Of a stretch of 64,000 bases of DNA, positions 8,764 through 17,188 are shown in pieces; positions within the stretch are counted from its first letter, which is position 1, and each line of letters opens with the position of its first letter. Origin of the DNA: MA-ANB-1 sp965216445 (GTDB taxonomy: Bacteria; Actinomycetota; Acidimicrobiia; Spongiisociales; ZC4RG35); contig OZ244166.1 of NCBI GenBank assembly GCA_965216445.1, forward strand, positions 434,001 to 498,000, given 5' to 3'. The notes beneath the pieces are model-generated. The model had not been told where the DNA came from. It did not search any database and worked only from the letters and a program-made list of their open reading frames with translations. Position numbers and translations under genes: made by a program.

Positions 8764-10620
8764 ATGGCAATCCTCAATCAGATTTCCGAACCTTCCGACC
8801 TCCGCGACCTCAATAGCGATCAACTCGCTGAGCTGTGCCGGGAGATCCGCGACTTCATATTGGAGAAGGTCTCCGTGACTGGCGGACACCTCTCGCCAAA
8901 TCTCGGTGTTGTCGAACTGACCCTTGCATTGCATCGGGTGTTCGATTCACCCAGTGACCGGATGATCTGGGATGTCGGACACCAGGCTTATGTCCACAAA
9001 CTGGTCACCGGACGTCAGGACGAATTCGACCAATTGCGTCACACAGGTGGGCTGTCGGGTTACCCGTCGCGGGAAGAGTCAGAACACGACTTCGTCGAGA
9101 ACAGCCATGCCTCGACCTCCCTGAGCTATGCCCTCGGTCATGCTCTCGCTGGATATCCCGGTCACACGATTGCCGTTATCGGGGATGGAGCCCTGACCGG
9201 CGGCATGGCCTATGAAGCACTCAATCACATTGCAGTGACCCGACCCAAGAACCTCATCATCGTGGTCAATGACAACGGTCGTTCTTACGCACCCACAGTT
9301 GGCGGTCTGGCCTCGCTCGCAAACCTGGCTCACTACCGTTTCGATCCCAGGTACGAAAAGGCAAAGAAACTCCTGGGACGTGTGCTTCGCAGTGTCCCGG
9401 TCGTTGGAGAGACTGCTGACGAGTTGGCCAATCGCTCGAAAGAGGCGATCAAACAAATGCTCGAGCCATCTACCGTTTTTGATTCACTGGGTCTCAAGTA
9501 CACCGGCCAAATCGACGGACACGATATCGGCCTTCTCGAGGAGACGTTCGAAAACGCTAAGTACTACGACGAGCCAGTGGTCGTTCACGTTGTCACCGAG
9601 AAGGGCAATGGGTACCAGCCCGCCATAGAGGACGAGATGGAGAAGCTCCACGGGGTCGGGTCCTTCGACGTGGCAACAGGGAAGGCTCACAAGAGTGAGT
9701 TGAAGCTCACCGAGGTTGCCGGCCAAGCACTGGCAGAGGCAGCAGCGTCCCGGCCCGACGTGATGGGCATATCGGCGGCGATGATCTCCTCAACCGGAAT
9801 GAAACAGATGTGGCAACGTTTCCCGGAACGTGTCTTCGATACCGGAATTGCTGAACAACACGCCGTGACCCTTGCCGCCGGCATGGCCATGGCGGGGAAG
9901 AAGCCGGTTGTGGGGATTTACTCGGCGTTCCTCCAGCGTGCGTTTGACCAAATCGTTGCCGACGTCGCCCTCCACGACCTCCCAGTCGTCTTCTTGATCG
10001 ACCGCGCTGGGATCACCGGGCCGGACGGGCCCTCCCACCACGGCGTTTTCGATCTCTCGTATCTCCGTCTGATCCCGAACCTCGTCGTAGGCACCCCGGC
10101 TGATGCCAGCGAACTGTGCGCCATGGTCGAGACTGCCGTCGATCACGACGGCCCGATTGCGATCAGGTACCCCAAAGGTGGAGCAACTTCCGTTCCGAAA
10201 CTTCCGGTCGAGCCACTGAAGGTTGGGGAGGCGGAGCTACTCAGTTCGGGCTCGGATGTGATGCTTGTCGCCTCCGGTCGAATGGTCGAAGTTGCGGAGA
10301 AGGCTGCCGCGGATCTCAGTCAACGAGACTTCAGCGCCGGAGTCGTGAACGCCCGCTGGGTCAAACCGCTCGATCCGCGGATCGCGGAGTGGTCGGCGGG
10401 GGCTACACACGTAGTCACCCTTGAGGACAATGTCGTGGCTGGTGGCTTTGGTGCTGCCGTTTTGGAACAGTTCGCCGGGGTTGGCCTGACTAAGGATGTC
10501 ATGTGCATAGGTGTTCCGGATGAGTTCCTGCCGTTCGGATCGGCAGGGGATGTCCTTAAATGGGCGGGTATGGACGTCGAGTCGGTTGTTACCCGGATCG
10601 AGGGTCTCGTCGCCGGCTAG
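8764..10620 (+). CDS. dxs: 1-deoxy-D-xylulose-5-phosphate synthase
   Basis: First enzyme of the MEP isoprenoid pathway: condenses pyruvate and glyceraldehyde 3-phosphate using thiamine diphosphate, in the cytoplasm. From the ATG at 8764 it has 618 residues, the family's usual length. An in-frame earlier start at 8707 would add residues unlike the family. GHQAYVHKLVTGR lies near residue 77, the ThDP-binding motif GDGALTGG near 140, and the pyrimidine domain around 320-480 with DTGIAEQHAVT. The C-terminal transketolase domain contains RYPKG. No strong ribosome site precedes the ATG. The stop codon shares a CTAG with the stop of the convergent permease gene, so there is no space for a terminator. 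Confidence 0.95.
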   Translation: MAILNQISEPSDLRDLNSDQLAELCREIRDFILEKVSVTGGHLSPNLGVVELTLALHRVFDSPSDRMIWDVGHQAYVHKLVTGRQDEFDQLRHTGGLSGYPSREESEHDFVENSHASTSLSYALGHALAGYPGHTIAVIGDGALTGGMAYEALNHIAVTRPKNLIIVVNDNGRSYAPTVGGLASLANLAHYRFDPRYEKAKKLLGRVLRSVPVVGETADELANRSKEAIKQMLEPSTVFDSLGLKYTGQIDGHDIGLLEETFENAKYYDEPVVVHVVTEKGNGYQPAIEDEMEKLHGVGSFDVATGKAHKSELKLTEVAGQALAEAAASRPDVMGISAAMISSTGMKQMWQRFPERVFDTGIAEQHAVTLAAGMAMAGKKPVVGIYSAFLQRAFDQIVADVALHDLPVVFLIDRAGITGPDGPSHHGVFDLSYLRLIPNLVVGTPADASELCAMVETAVDHDGPIAIRYPKGGATSVPKLPVEPLKVGEAELLSSGSDVMLVASGRMVEVAEKAAADLSQRDFSAGVVNARWVKPLDPRIAEWSAGATHVVTLEDNVVAGGFGAAVLEQFAGVGLTKDVMCIGVPDEFLPFGSAGDVLKWAGMDVESVVTRIEGLVAG

Positions 10621-11465
10621 TTCTCTTCGATCCGACCTGGGATTGCTATCCGCTTCTCGTACCAGCTCAGCAGCAGACTCAAGGACAAAGTCAGAACGAC
10701 GTAAATGATCATCAGAATCAGGAAAGACTCCCTGAATCTGAAAGTTGAACCCGAATACAACCTTGAGAGCTGGGTCAGTTCTCTGACGGCCAACACGGAC
10801 ACCAAAGACGTGTCCTTCATGAGCGAAATCAGGTCATTCCCTAGAGCTGGAAGCATGTTGCGAACGGCCTGTGGGAGGACAACCTTTCTTGTGACCTGCC
10901 TGTTGGTCAAACCTAGGGCTCGGGCTGCCTCGGTTTGTGAGTTGGGAACAGATTGGATGCCCGCTCGAAACACCTCGGCGATGAATGCCGCGTAGAACAG
11001 TGAAAGAGCGGCGGCACCACGTATGGCATTTGGTATCGATCTGCTTTCCATACCCACGAGGTCGGCAAAGTCCGGTGCGATGAAGAAGGCAATGGCAAAG
11101 ATGAACACGAGCATCGGAATGCCTCGGATGAACTCGATATAGAGACCGGCGGCATTTCGGATCCACACCTTCTTGCTCACTCGGGCGAGGCCAATGAATA
11201 GTCCGAGGACAGTTGCAACTACGAACGACCCGATGGTCAAGTAGAAGGTGAGAAGGATTCCCTCGCCAGCGCGCAACGGTATGGGAAAGATCCGCGTGAA
11301 CGCCTCTTGGTAGTCCTCATTGAAGATGACCAGCGCCACCATTGCCGCGATGATCAGCAACATCGCTACGAGCCAGTAGGGGAACTCCTTGGCATCGAAC
11401 TTGTAGGCACCGCCAGGTGCAGGGGCCAATTCGCCCGGTTTCAGTTCTGGATCGATGTCACTCAT
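10617..11465 (-). CDS. Amino-acid ABC transporter permease (HisM/GlnP type)
   Basis: The protein has 282 residues. One membrane segment at about 30-49 is followed by the usual polar amino-acid permease core (about 65-270), with PLRAGEGILLTFYLT, the family signature YIEFIRGIPMLVFIF, and the EAA loop EAARALGLTNRQVTRKVVLPQA that docks the ATPase. It is downstream of a binding-protein gene (11537-12409) on the same strand, separated by a hairpin. No ATPase or second permease gene is linked on this side. The protein may act as a homodimer, as GlnP-type permeases do, and may borrow the ATPase at 16333, which is an inference. Its stop overlaps the dxs stop in CTAG. Confidence 0.88.
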   Translation of the reverse strand: MSDIDPELKPGELAPAPGGAYKFDAKEFPYWLVAMLLIIAAMVALVIFNEDYQEAFTRIFPIPLRAGEGILLTFYLTIGSFVVATVLGLFIGLARVSKKVWIRNAAGLYIEFIRGIPMLVFIFAIAFFIAPDFADLVGMESRSIPNAIRGAAALSLFYAAFIAEVFRAGIQSVPNSQTEAARALGLTNRQVTRKVVLPQAVRNMLPALGNDLISLMKDTSLVSVLAVRELTQLSRLYSGSTFRFRESFLILMIIYVVLTLSLSLLLSWYEKRIAIPGRIEEN

Positions 11466-11481
11466 AGTCCGCCAATAAGAA

Positions 11482-11514
11482 GAGCGCCCCGAACCCTAAA
11501 GATCCGAGGCGCTC
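11482..11514 (-). terminator. Hairpin between binding-protein and permease genes
   Basis: On the minus strand GAGCGCC (11514-11508) pairs with GGCGCTC (11488-11482), followed by TTCTTATT. It lies between the stop of the binding protein (11537) and the permease start (11465), the same placement as in the pst operon. It likely lowers permease expression relative to binding protein. Confidence 0.7.
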
Positions 11515-11536
11515 TTTGTCGTGAAGGTTCGGCTAT

Positions 11537-12409
11537 TTAGCCGACTTCTTCGATGTCTTCGTAACCGATGTCGAAGTCAGGACCGAAGTACTTCCGTCCC
11601 AGTTCCTCCAGCGTGCCGTTGGCAGCAAGTTCGGCAATTGCCTCATTTACTGGACCAACGAGGTCAGAACCAAGTGGGTAGATGAACCCAAGCGGATCGG
11701 ACTGCAGGGGGTCGTCGATGGTCTTGATCGACTCGGAGTTCTCCCCGATGTAACCGAGACCAGCAGCGTCGTCGATGATCACCGCGTCAACGTCGCCGGC
11801 GATGAGGGCCTGGATGGCCAGCGCAAACTGGTCAAAGGCCTGAATCCGTTCCTCGCCAACCAAGCTCGCAGCGAGCTCGAAGTTGGTCGTTCCCACCTGA
11901 GTGGCGATCGTTGCGTCCTCATCATCGATGAGATCCTGCGCAGTCGCATAGCGGTCGTCATCGAGTTGGACGACGAACTTCTGGGTGACCGTCATGTAAG
12001 GATCGGAGAAGTCAACGACTTCTTTACGCTCATCGGTGATCGAGATTCCGTCTGCTGCCGTGTCGATCTCACCAGCAGCCACTTGGTCAATGACCTGTGG
12101 CCATCCAGCCTCAACGAACTCCGGTGTGCAATTGAGCAGTTCGCAAATTGCTTCCCAGGCGTCATAGTCCCAGCCGGTCCCTTCGGTCTCGCCGAGGGGG
12201 ATGTAGTTGAACGGCAAGTAGGCGTTTTCGACACCGACAGTGACGGTGCGACCCTCCAGGTCGGGAAGATCGGACATCGCCTCCGATGTGGTGGTGTCAC
12301 CACCTTCAGCGGCGGTTGTTGTGGTGTCTTCGCCTTCGCCACCGCCGCAAGCGGCAAGCACGAGGGCAAGGACAGCAAACAACGCAATTAGTCTTTTTCG
12401 TGTTGTCAT
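11537..12409 (-). CDS. Amino-acid ABC transporter substrate-binding lipoprotein
   Basis: The protein has 290 residues. The signal peptide ends in LVLAAC with lipid-bearing Cys21, followed by a Gly/Glu/Thr-rich tether to about residue 45. The SBP_bac_3 fold starts with RTVTVGVENAYLPFNYIP. The segments GTGWDYDAWEAICELLNC, VAAGEIDTAADGISITDERKE and VDFSDPYM are typical for polar amino-acid or opine binding proteins. AGGAGG lies about 10 bases before the ATG. It is divergent from another binding-protein gene at 12578, and the two share a 168-base promoter region. The exact ligand is not readable; a polar amino acid is the likely class. Confidence 0.88.
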   Translation of the reverse strand: MTTRKRLIALFAVLALVLAACGGGEGEDTTTTAAEGGDTTTSEAMSDLPDLEGRTVTVGVENAYLPFNYIPLGETEGTGWDYDAWEAICELLNCTPEFVEAGWPQVIDQVAAGEIDTAADGISITDERKEVVDFSDPYMTVTQKFVVQLDDDRYATAQDLIDDEDATIATQVGTTNFELAASLVGEERIQAFDQFALAIQALIAGDVDAVIIDDAAGLGYIGENSESIKTIDDPLQSDPLGFIYPLGSDLVGPVNEAIAELAANGTLEELGRKYFGPDFDIGYEDIEEVG

Positions 12410-12532
12410 ATTTAGTGGTCCTCCTAACGAACCAGACCGGGAAGGTTATCAATGCACCAGCCGATTACGAACCCGAACTCCACTTTTTCACACACGGCCC
12501 ACCTTTATCTGATTAGGGTCATTGGACGTGTT

Positions 12533-12554
12533 GTGAGTGATTTGCGTCATTCAC
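12533..12554. promoter_or_regulatory. Imperfect inverted repeat in the divergent transporter promoter region
   Basis: GTGAGTGA (12533-12540) faces TCATTCAC (12547-12554) across TTTGCG; seven of eight positions pair, and the flanking T/A extends the arms. It lies about 24 bases before the start of the plus-strand binding protein, where a dimeric regulator could control one or both divergent transporters. It does not match the GlnR, AmtR or CRP patterns I know. Confidence 0.4.
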
Positions 12555-12577
12555 ACGCCTAAATACACGGAGGAAGA

Positions 12578-13669
12578 ATGAAAAGAATCAAGCTCTTGGC
12601 GCTCATCGGCGCCCTGACGCTGGTCTTCACCGCATGTACGTCAGACGACGGCGGCGGCGATACCACTACTACTGCAGCTGACAGCGGCACCGATGGCGGT
12701 ACTGATGGAGGCACCGACGGCGGTGGCAAGCTCGACGCAGTTATTGCCGCGGACTCCATCGTCTGTGGTGTCAACGACGGTCTGCCCGGATTCGGCGTAG
12801 TCAACGACGCTGGTGAGTACACCGGTTTCGACATTGACTTCTGTCGGGTGGTCGCTGCGGCGATATTGGGTGACGCAAACAAGGTGGAGTATTTCCCCCT
12901 CACTGCTGAAGCCCGATTCCCGGCGCTACAGGCTGGTGAGATCGACCTGATGGTCAGGAACACCACGTGGACCGCTACCCGTGACGGTCAAGAAGGTGCG
13001 AACTTCCTGTTCACTACTTTCTACGACGGTCAGGGAATGATGGTTCCTGCCTCGACTGGATTCACCACCCTGGAAGATCTGTCGAACGCGAACATCTGCG
13101 TGCTTTCGGGTACCACAACTGAGCTGAACTTGACTTCGGTGCTTTCCGCCCGAGGTATCCCGTTCAACCCGGTTGTATTCGAAGACAACACGCAGCTGCG
13201 ACCCGCTTATGAGAGTGGTCAGTGTGAAGCCTGGACATCAGATGCTTCACAGCTTGCTGCCTTCAAGGCATCGATCGAGGGTGAAGGCGGAGATGAGCAA
13301 TTCATCATGGCCGAGATCTTCTCGAAGGAGCCACTGGGTCCTGTTGTCGCAGATGGCGACACCGCATTCGCTCAAGCTGTCAACTGGGCTGTCATGGCGA
13401 CAGTGCAGGCTTGGGAGTTCGGACTGGACTCCTCCAACATCGGCAGCTACAGCGGCGATGACCCCAACATCCAGAACTTCATCTCTGGCGGCTCGATTGC
13501 AGCCGGCCTCAACTTGCCCGCAGACTTTGCGGTCCAGGTTGTTGAGCAAGTTGGTAACTACAAAGAGATCTTTGATGCCCACATCCCGGCATTGGGTCTC
13601 TCGCTCGAAGGAAGCCCGAACAACATCTGGACCGAAGGTGGTCTGATGTACGTTCCCCCATTCCGATAA
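12578..13669 (+). CDS. aapJ: General L-amino-acid binding lipoprotein (AapJ/BztA-like)
   Basis: The protein has 363 residues. The signal peptide ends with FTAC, lipid-bearing Cys20, followed by a Thr/Asp/Gly tether with a GTDGG repeat up to about residue 50. The mature protein matches AapJ-type binding proteins: VCGVNDGLPGFG, GFDIDFCRVVAAAILGD, VRNTTWTATRDG and the characteristic CEAWTSDASQLAAFK. GGAGGAAGA precedes the ATG. It heads a four-gene operon with two permeases and an ATPase, the AapJQMP/BztABCD arrangement that imports a broad range of L-amino acids. A stable hairpin separates it from the permease genes. Confidence 0.88.
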   Translation: MKRIKLLALIGALTLVFTACTSDDGGGDTTTTAADSGTDGGTDGGTDGGGKLDAVIAADSIVCGVNDGLPGFGVVNDAGEYTGFDIDFCRVVAAAILGDANKVEYFPLTAEARFPALQAGEIDLMVRNTTWTATRDGQEGANFLFTTFYDGQGMMVPASTGFTTLEDLSNANICVLSGTTTELNLTSVLSARGIPFNPVVFEDNTQLRPAYESGQCEAWTSDASQLAAFKASIEGEGGDEQFIMAEIFSKEPLGPVVADGDTAFAQAVNWAVMATVQAWEFGLDSSNIGSYSGDDPNIQNFISGGSIAAGLNLPADFAVQVVEQVGNYKEIFDAHIPALGLSLEGSPNNIWTEGGLMYVPPFR

Positions 13670-13684
13670 AAGGGATATTTGAGA

Positions 13685-13709
13685 AGGGTGGCCCCACTGG
13701 GGCCACCCT
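13685..13709 (+). terminator. 11-bp hairpin between aapJ and aapQ
   Basis: AGGGTGGCCCC (13685-13695) and GGGGCCACCCT (13699-13709) form a perfect 11-bp stem with a three-base ACT loop. There is no U-tract, so it may act as an mRNA-stabilising 3' end for aapJ rather than a strict terminator. Only 15 bases separate it from the aapQ start, so it could also limit translation of aapQ. Confidence 0.7.
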
Positions 13710-13724
13710 CTCTACCAAACACAG

Positions 13725-14936
13725 ATGACCACCACCCAGACCACAACCGAGGTTGCTCGTCCGCCTTTCTGGCGCGATATCAAGGTCCTCCGCGTTGTGG
13801 GCCAGATCGTTGCGGTGGTCATCGTCTTTTTCTTGCTCAGGTATTTCTACGGAAACCTGATCGACAACTTCAACCGACTGGGAATCAGTACCTCTTACGA
13901 TTTCCTCCAGGATCCGACCAACTTCCGAATCCCGTTCCACGATGAGTTCGACCCGAGTTCACCCGTGTGGCAGATGGTCTTGGTCGGGGTCAAGAACACG
14001 TTCCTGGCCGGGTTTGTCGGCATCCTCATTGCATCAGTGGTCGGCCTCATCGTCGGCGTTTCACGACTGTCGGACAACTGGCTGATCAACAAGGCGTCGA
14101 TGGTTTATGTCGAGGTCTTCAGGAACATCCCACCGCTCGTCATCATCATCTTCTTCGGATTTGCAGTCTTCTTCTACGGTCCTTTCCCGATTTTCCGCGA
14201 GTCATGGGAGATCAATTTCTTTGGCAGTGAGAACGTCTTCCTGATCCTCAACAAGGACCGCTGGGGGATCCCCGGCTTCACCGAAACCGGAAACCTTACG
14301 CTCTTTTGGATAGTTCTGGCCGTTGGGCTTGTGGCAGCGGTCATTGTGTGGCGATGGCGGACACGGACGTTCGACCGCACCGGACAACCCCACCACCGGG
14401 TGGCATGGGCTACCGGCGTGTTGGTCCTCTTTGCCATCGTCGGCTACTTGATCGCCTCTCAGCCGTTCTCGATCTCATGGCCATCGATCTCAGAGGATCG
14501 ACGCCTCATCGAGGGCGGGTTTGCCATCAACTGGGGGTTCATCTCAGTTGCCGTCGCCCTCGGTCTGTATACAGCGAGCCATATTGGTGAGATTCTTCGC
14601 GGGTCGATCCTGGCGATCCACACCGGACAGGGCGAGGCCGCGAATGCATTGGCGCTGTCTGGTTTTCAGCGGTACCGGTTTGTGATTCTTCCCCAGGCGA
14701 TGCGTATCGCCATCCCGCCCACGATCAACCAGTTCTTGAACCTGGTCAAGAACACGTCTCTCGGTACCGCGGCCGCCTACGCCGAGATCACGGCATTGAC
14801 AAAGACTTCGATCGGTAACGGACGTCCGACTTTCCAGTCCGTCATCATCCTCGCCGGTGTCTATTTGGCTTTCTCACTGATCATCTCGTTTGTCCTCAAC
14901 ATCGTTAACCGTCGTCTACAACTGGCCGACCGATGA
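13725..14936 (+). CDS. aapQ: L-amino-acid ABC transporter permease AapQ-like
   Basis: The protein has 403 residues, matching AapQ/BztB length. The first membrane segment is at about 24-44. The transport core begins with WQMVLVGVKNTFLAGFVGI, and the signature YVEVFRNIPPLVIIIFFGF follows. The permease is interrupted by a long central region (about 150-270), as usual for AapQ. The C-terminal half carries the EAA loop EAANALALSGFQRYRFVILPQAM. The ATG at 13725 lacks a good ribosome site and lies directly after the hairpin at 13685-13709. Its stop overlaps the aapM start (ATGA). Confidence 0.87.
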   Translation: MTTTQTTTEVARPPFWRDIKVLRVVGQIVAVVIVFFLLRYFYGNLIDNFNRLGISTSYDFLQDPTNFRIPFHDEFDPSSPVWQMVLVGVKNTFLAGFVGILIASVVGLIVGVSRLSDNWLINKASMVYVEVFRNIPPLVIIIFFGFAVFFYGPFPIFRESWEINFFGSENVFLILNKDRWGIPGFTETGNLTLFWIVLAVGLVAAVIVWRWRTRTFDRTGQPHHRVAWATGVLVLFAIVGYLIASQPFSISWPSISEDRRLIEGGFAINWGFISVAVALGLYTASHIGEILRGSILAIHTGQGEAANALALSGFQRYRFVILPQAMRIAIPPTINQFLNLVKNTSLGTAAAYAEITALTKTSIGNGRPTFQSVIILAGVYLAFSLIISFVLNIVNRRLQLADR

Positions 14937-16336
14937 CATCATCCAGCGCACCGATAATTCAGAGAGCGACACCGATCGAGTGGGCGCGGAAGAACCTGTT
15001 CAACAACTGGTGGTCAGGACTTGTCACAATCATCGCGCTGCCGATATTGGCGTTCGCCGCTTATCGCGCTTTCCGATTCGTCTTCGTCACCGGACAGTGG
15101 GAAGCCGTGACCCGAAACCTCACCTTGTTCATGCAGGGAACGTTCCCGAGGGACGAGCAGGGCAAACTGATAATGCAGCTGCTTCTGTTTGCTCTCGCAT
15201 TCGGAATCGGAGCTGGCACAAATACCGCGTCGGCCAGAGACCGGGCAGAGGATGCCGGGTTGCCGATCCCAACCAGCTCCTTGATGGATACGGCGAGGCG
15301 GATGTGGTCGCTGATTCTCTTCATTGCTGTTCTCCTCTACTTCGCCTCGATTGACCCGGCCGGCTCGTGGTTCAACCCCTTCCTCCTTGTCTTTGCGGTC
15401 GGCGCCGTCGCGTTTGTTGGCTATCAGGTCAAACGACTACCGAGAGGCTTTCGAAACGCCGGTTGGCTGTTGACTGCCGTACTGCTTCTGTTCGGCTTCC
15501 AGGTCGTCTCCGGATTCGACGCCGGCGGGTGGGGCCCGCTTGCCTTGATCCTTGGAATCGCCGCGTACGCTTCAGTACCGGTGGATCGCCTCCAATCCGG
15601 ATGGCTCCGGGTCCTGGCAAGGCTGGCCACCGCAGTCGTGGTGGCCTTGATTGTGAGGTTTGCCTACGGGGCCATCGACAGCACCGGCATCGGCTGGGAC
15701 GCGTGGTCGGGTCTCCATCTGACACTGATGGTGTCCGCAGTGGCGATCGTGCTCGCTTTTCCTCTCGGTTTGCTGCTAGCCCTTGCTCGCCGCTCCACCC
15801 TTCCGGCATTGCGCTGGATTGCGACCGGATATATCGAGCTCATCCGTGGTGTCCCTTTGATCACCCTCCTTTTCTTCGGTCAGTTCGTCTTGGCGTTCAT
15901 GCTTGCCGAGGGCACTGACCTCTCAGGCATCACCCGAGCGATCGTGGCAATGTCCCTGTTTACGGCTGCCTATGTGGCGGAGATCGTGCGCGGTGGATTG
16001 CAGGCATTGCCCAAGGGCCAAACCGAAGCCGGACAAGCTCTCGGACTTGCCCCGCCCACAATCATGCGGAGAATCGTCCTTCCACAAGCCCTCCGCTCTG
16101 TGATCCCGGCGATGGTCGGTCAGTTCATATCGCTGTTCAAGGACTCATCGCTATTGACCATTATCGGGATTCTCGAGTTCCTTGGTGTGCGGGAGATTGT
16201 CCACGCTCAGGCTGACTTCCGTGGTGTAGCAATTGCCGAGACCCTTGTATTTGTCGCCTTTGGATATTGGGCATTCGCGTTCGCGATGTCCCGTGAGAGT
16301 CAAAGATTGGAACGTAGATTGCGAGTGAGCAGATGA
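14933..16336 (+). CDS. aapM: L-amino-acid ABC transporter permease AapM-like
   Basis: The protein has 467 residues, somewhat longer than typical AapM (about 380). The N-terminal half holds an array of extra hydrophobic segments (about 35-55, 80-105, 120-140, 145-165 and 180-230). The core at about 250-450 has GLHLTLMVSAVAIVLAFPLG, the signature YIELIRGVPLITLLFFGQF, and the EAA loop EAGQALGLAPPTIMRRIVLPQAL. It overlaps aapQ upstream and aapP downstream by ATGA, so the three are translationally coupled. It would pair with AapQ as a heterodimer. Confidence 0.86.
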   Translation: MTSSSAPIIQRATPIEWARKNLFNNWWSGLVTIIALPILAFAAYRAFRFVFVTGQWEAVTRNLTLFMQGTFPRDEQGKLIMQLLLFALAFGIGAGTNTASARDRAEDAGLPIPTSSLMDTARRMWSLILFIAVLLYFASIDPAGSWFNPFLLVFAVGAVAFVGYQVKRLPRGFRNAGWLLTAVLLLFGFQVVSGFDAGGWGPLALILGIAAYASVPVDRLQSGWLRVLARLATAVVVALIVRFAYGAIDSTGIGWDAWSGLHLTLMVSAVAIVLAFPLGLLLALARRSTLPALRWIATGYIELIRGVPLITLLFFGQFVLAFMLAEGTDLSGITRAIVAMSLFTAAYVAEIVRGGLQALPKGQTEAGQALGLAPPTIMRRIVLPQALRSVIPAMVGQFISLFKDSSLLTIIGILEFLGVREIVHAQADFRGVAIAETLVFVAFGYWAFAFAMSRESQRLERRLRVSR

Positions 16337-17115
16337 CAAGCGAACAGAACCCACAGGTCTTCTCCGACGCCACACAGGCGAAAGGCGAGGCCGTTATCGA
16401 ACTAACTGATGTCGACAAGTTCTTCGGCGACTTCCAGGCGCTCGCAAACATCAACATGAATGTTGGCCAGCAGGAGGTTGTGGTTGTCATCGGTCCTTCC
16501 GGATCTGGAAAGTCAACCCTGATCAGGTGTGTCAATCGGCTGGAAAAGCATGACCGCGGTTCGATCACCGTTGGCGGCATCGAGCTGACCGACGACATCA
16601 AGAACATCCAGGAGATCCGTCGGGAGACCGGGATGGTCTTCCAGTCTTTCAACTTGTTCCCACACCTGACCGTGATTGACAACATCACACTTGCTCCACG
16701 CCAGGTTCGGCACGAAGCCAAAGACGACGCTGAAGCTGAGGCGATGCGTCTACTCGAGAGGGTTGGAATCCCAGACCAGGCGCGTAAGTATCCTGGGCAG
16801 CTGTCAGGTGGTCAGCAGCAACGTGTTGCCATTGCCCGTTCGTTGGCTATGAAACCAAAAGTGATGCTGTTCGACGAGCCCACGTCGGCGCTTGACCCCG
16901 AAATGATCAAAGAGGTCCTCGACGTGATGGTCGAGCTTGCCAAGGGTGGAATGACCATGATCTGCGTCACCCACGAGATGGGCTTCGCCCGCGCTGTGGC
17001 TGACAGGGTCGTGTTTATGGCTGATGGCCAGATCGTTGAAGTCGGAACGCCAGAGCACTTCTTCACCAACCCACAAGAAGACCGCACCAAGCTGTTCCTC
17101 AGCCAGATTCTGTAG
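16333..17115 (+). CDS. aapP: Amino-acid ABC transporter ATP-binding protein AapP-like
   Basis: The protein has 260 residues, normal for polar amino-acid ATPases. Walker A GPSGSGKST is near 54-62, the Q-loop lies in MVFQSFNLFPHLTV, the signature is LSGGQQQR, Walker B is VMLFDEPTSALDPEM, and the H-loop is CVTHEMGFARAVADRV. It is the last gene of the aapJQMP operon and the only amino-acid ABC ATPase in the neighbourhood. It may therefore also serve the divergent single permease at 10617, whose EAA loop is of the same class; that sharing is an inference. Confidence 0.92.
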   Translation: MTSEQNPQVFSDATQAKGEAVIELTDVDKFFGDFQALANINMNVGQQEVVVVIGPSGSGKSTLIRCVNRLEKHDRGSITVGGIELTDDIKNIQEIRRETGMVFQSFNLFPHLTVIDNITLAPRQVRHEAKDDAEAEAMRLLERVGIPDQARKYPGQLSGGQQQRVAIARSLAMKPKVMLFDEPTSALDPEMIKEVLDVMVELAKGGMTMICVTHEMGFARAVADRVVFMADGQIVEVGTPEHFFTNPQEDRTKLFLSQIL

Positions 17116-17188
17116 CACCCCGATTCCGCCGTCGATGCCCTCGGCACTTGCCGGGCCTATCCGGATGTTTGGTATACGCTGAAACGCA

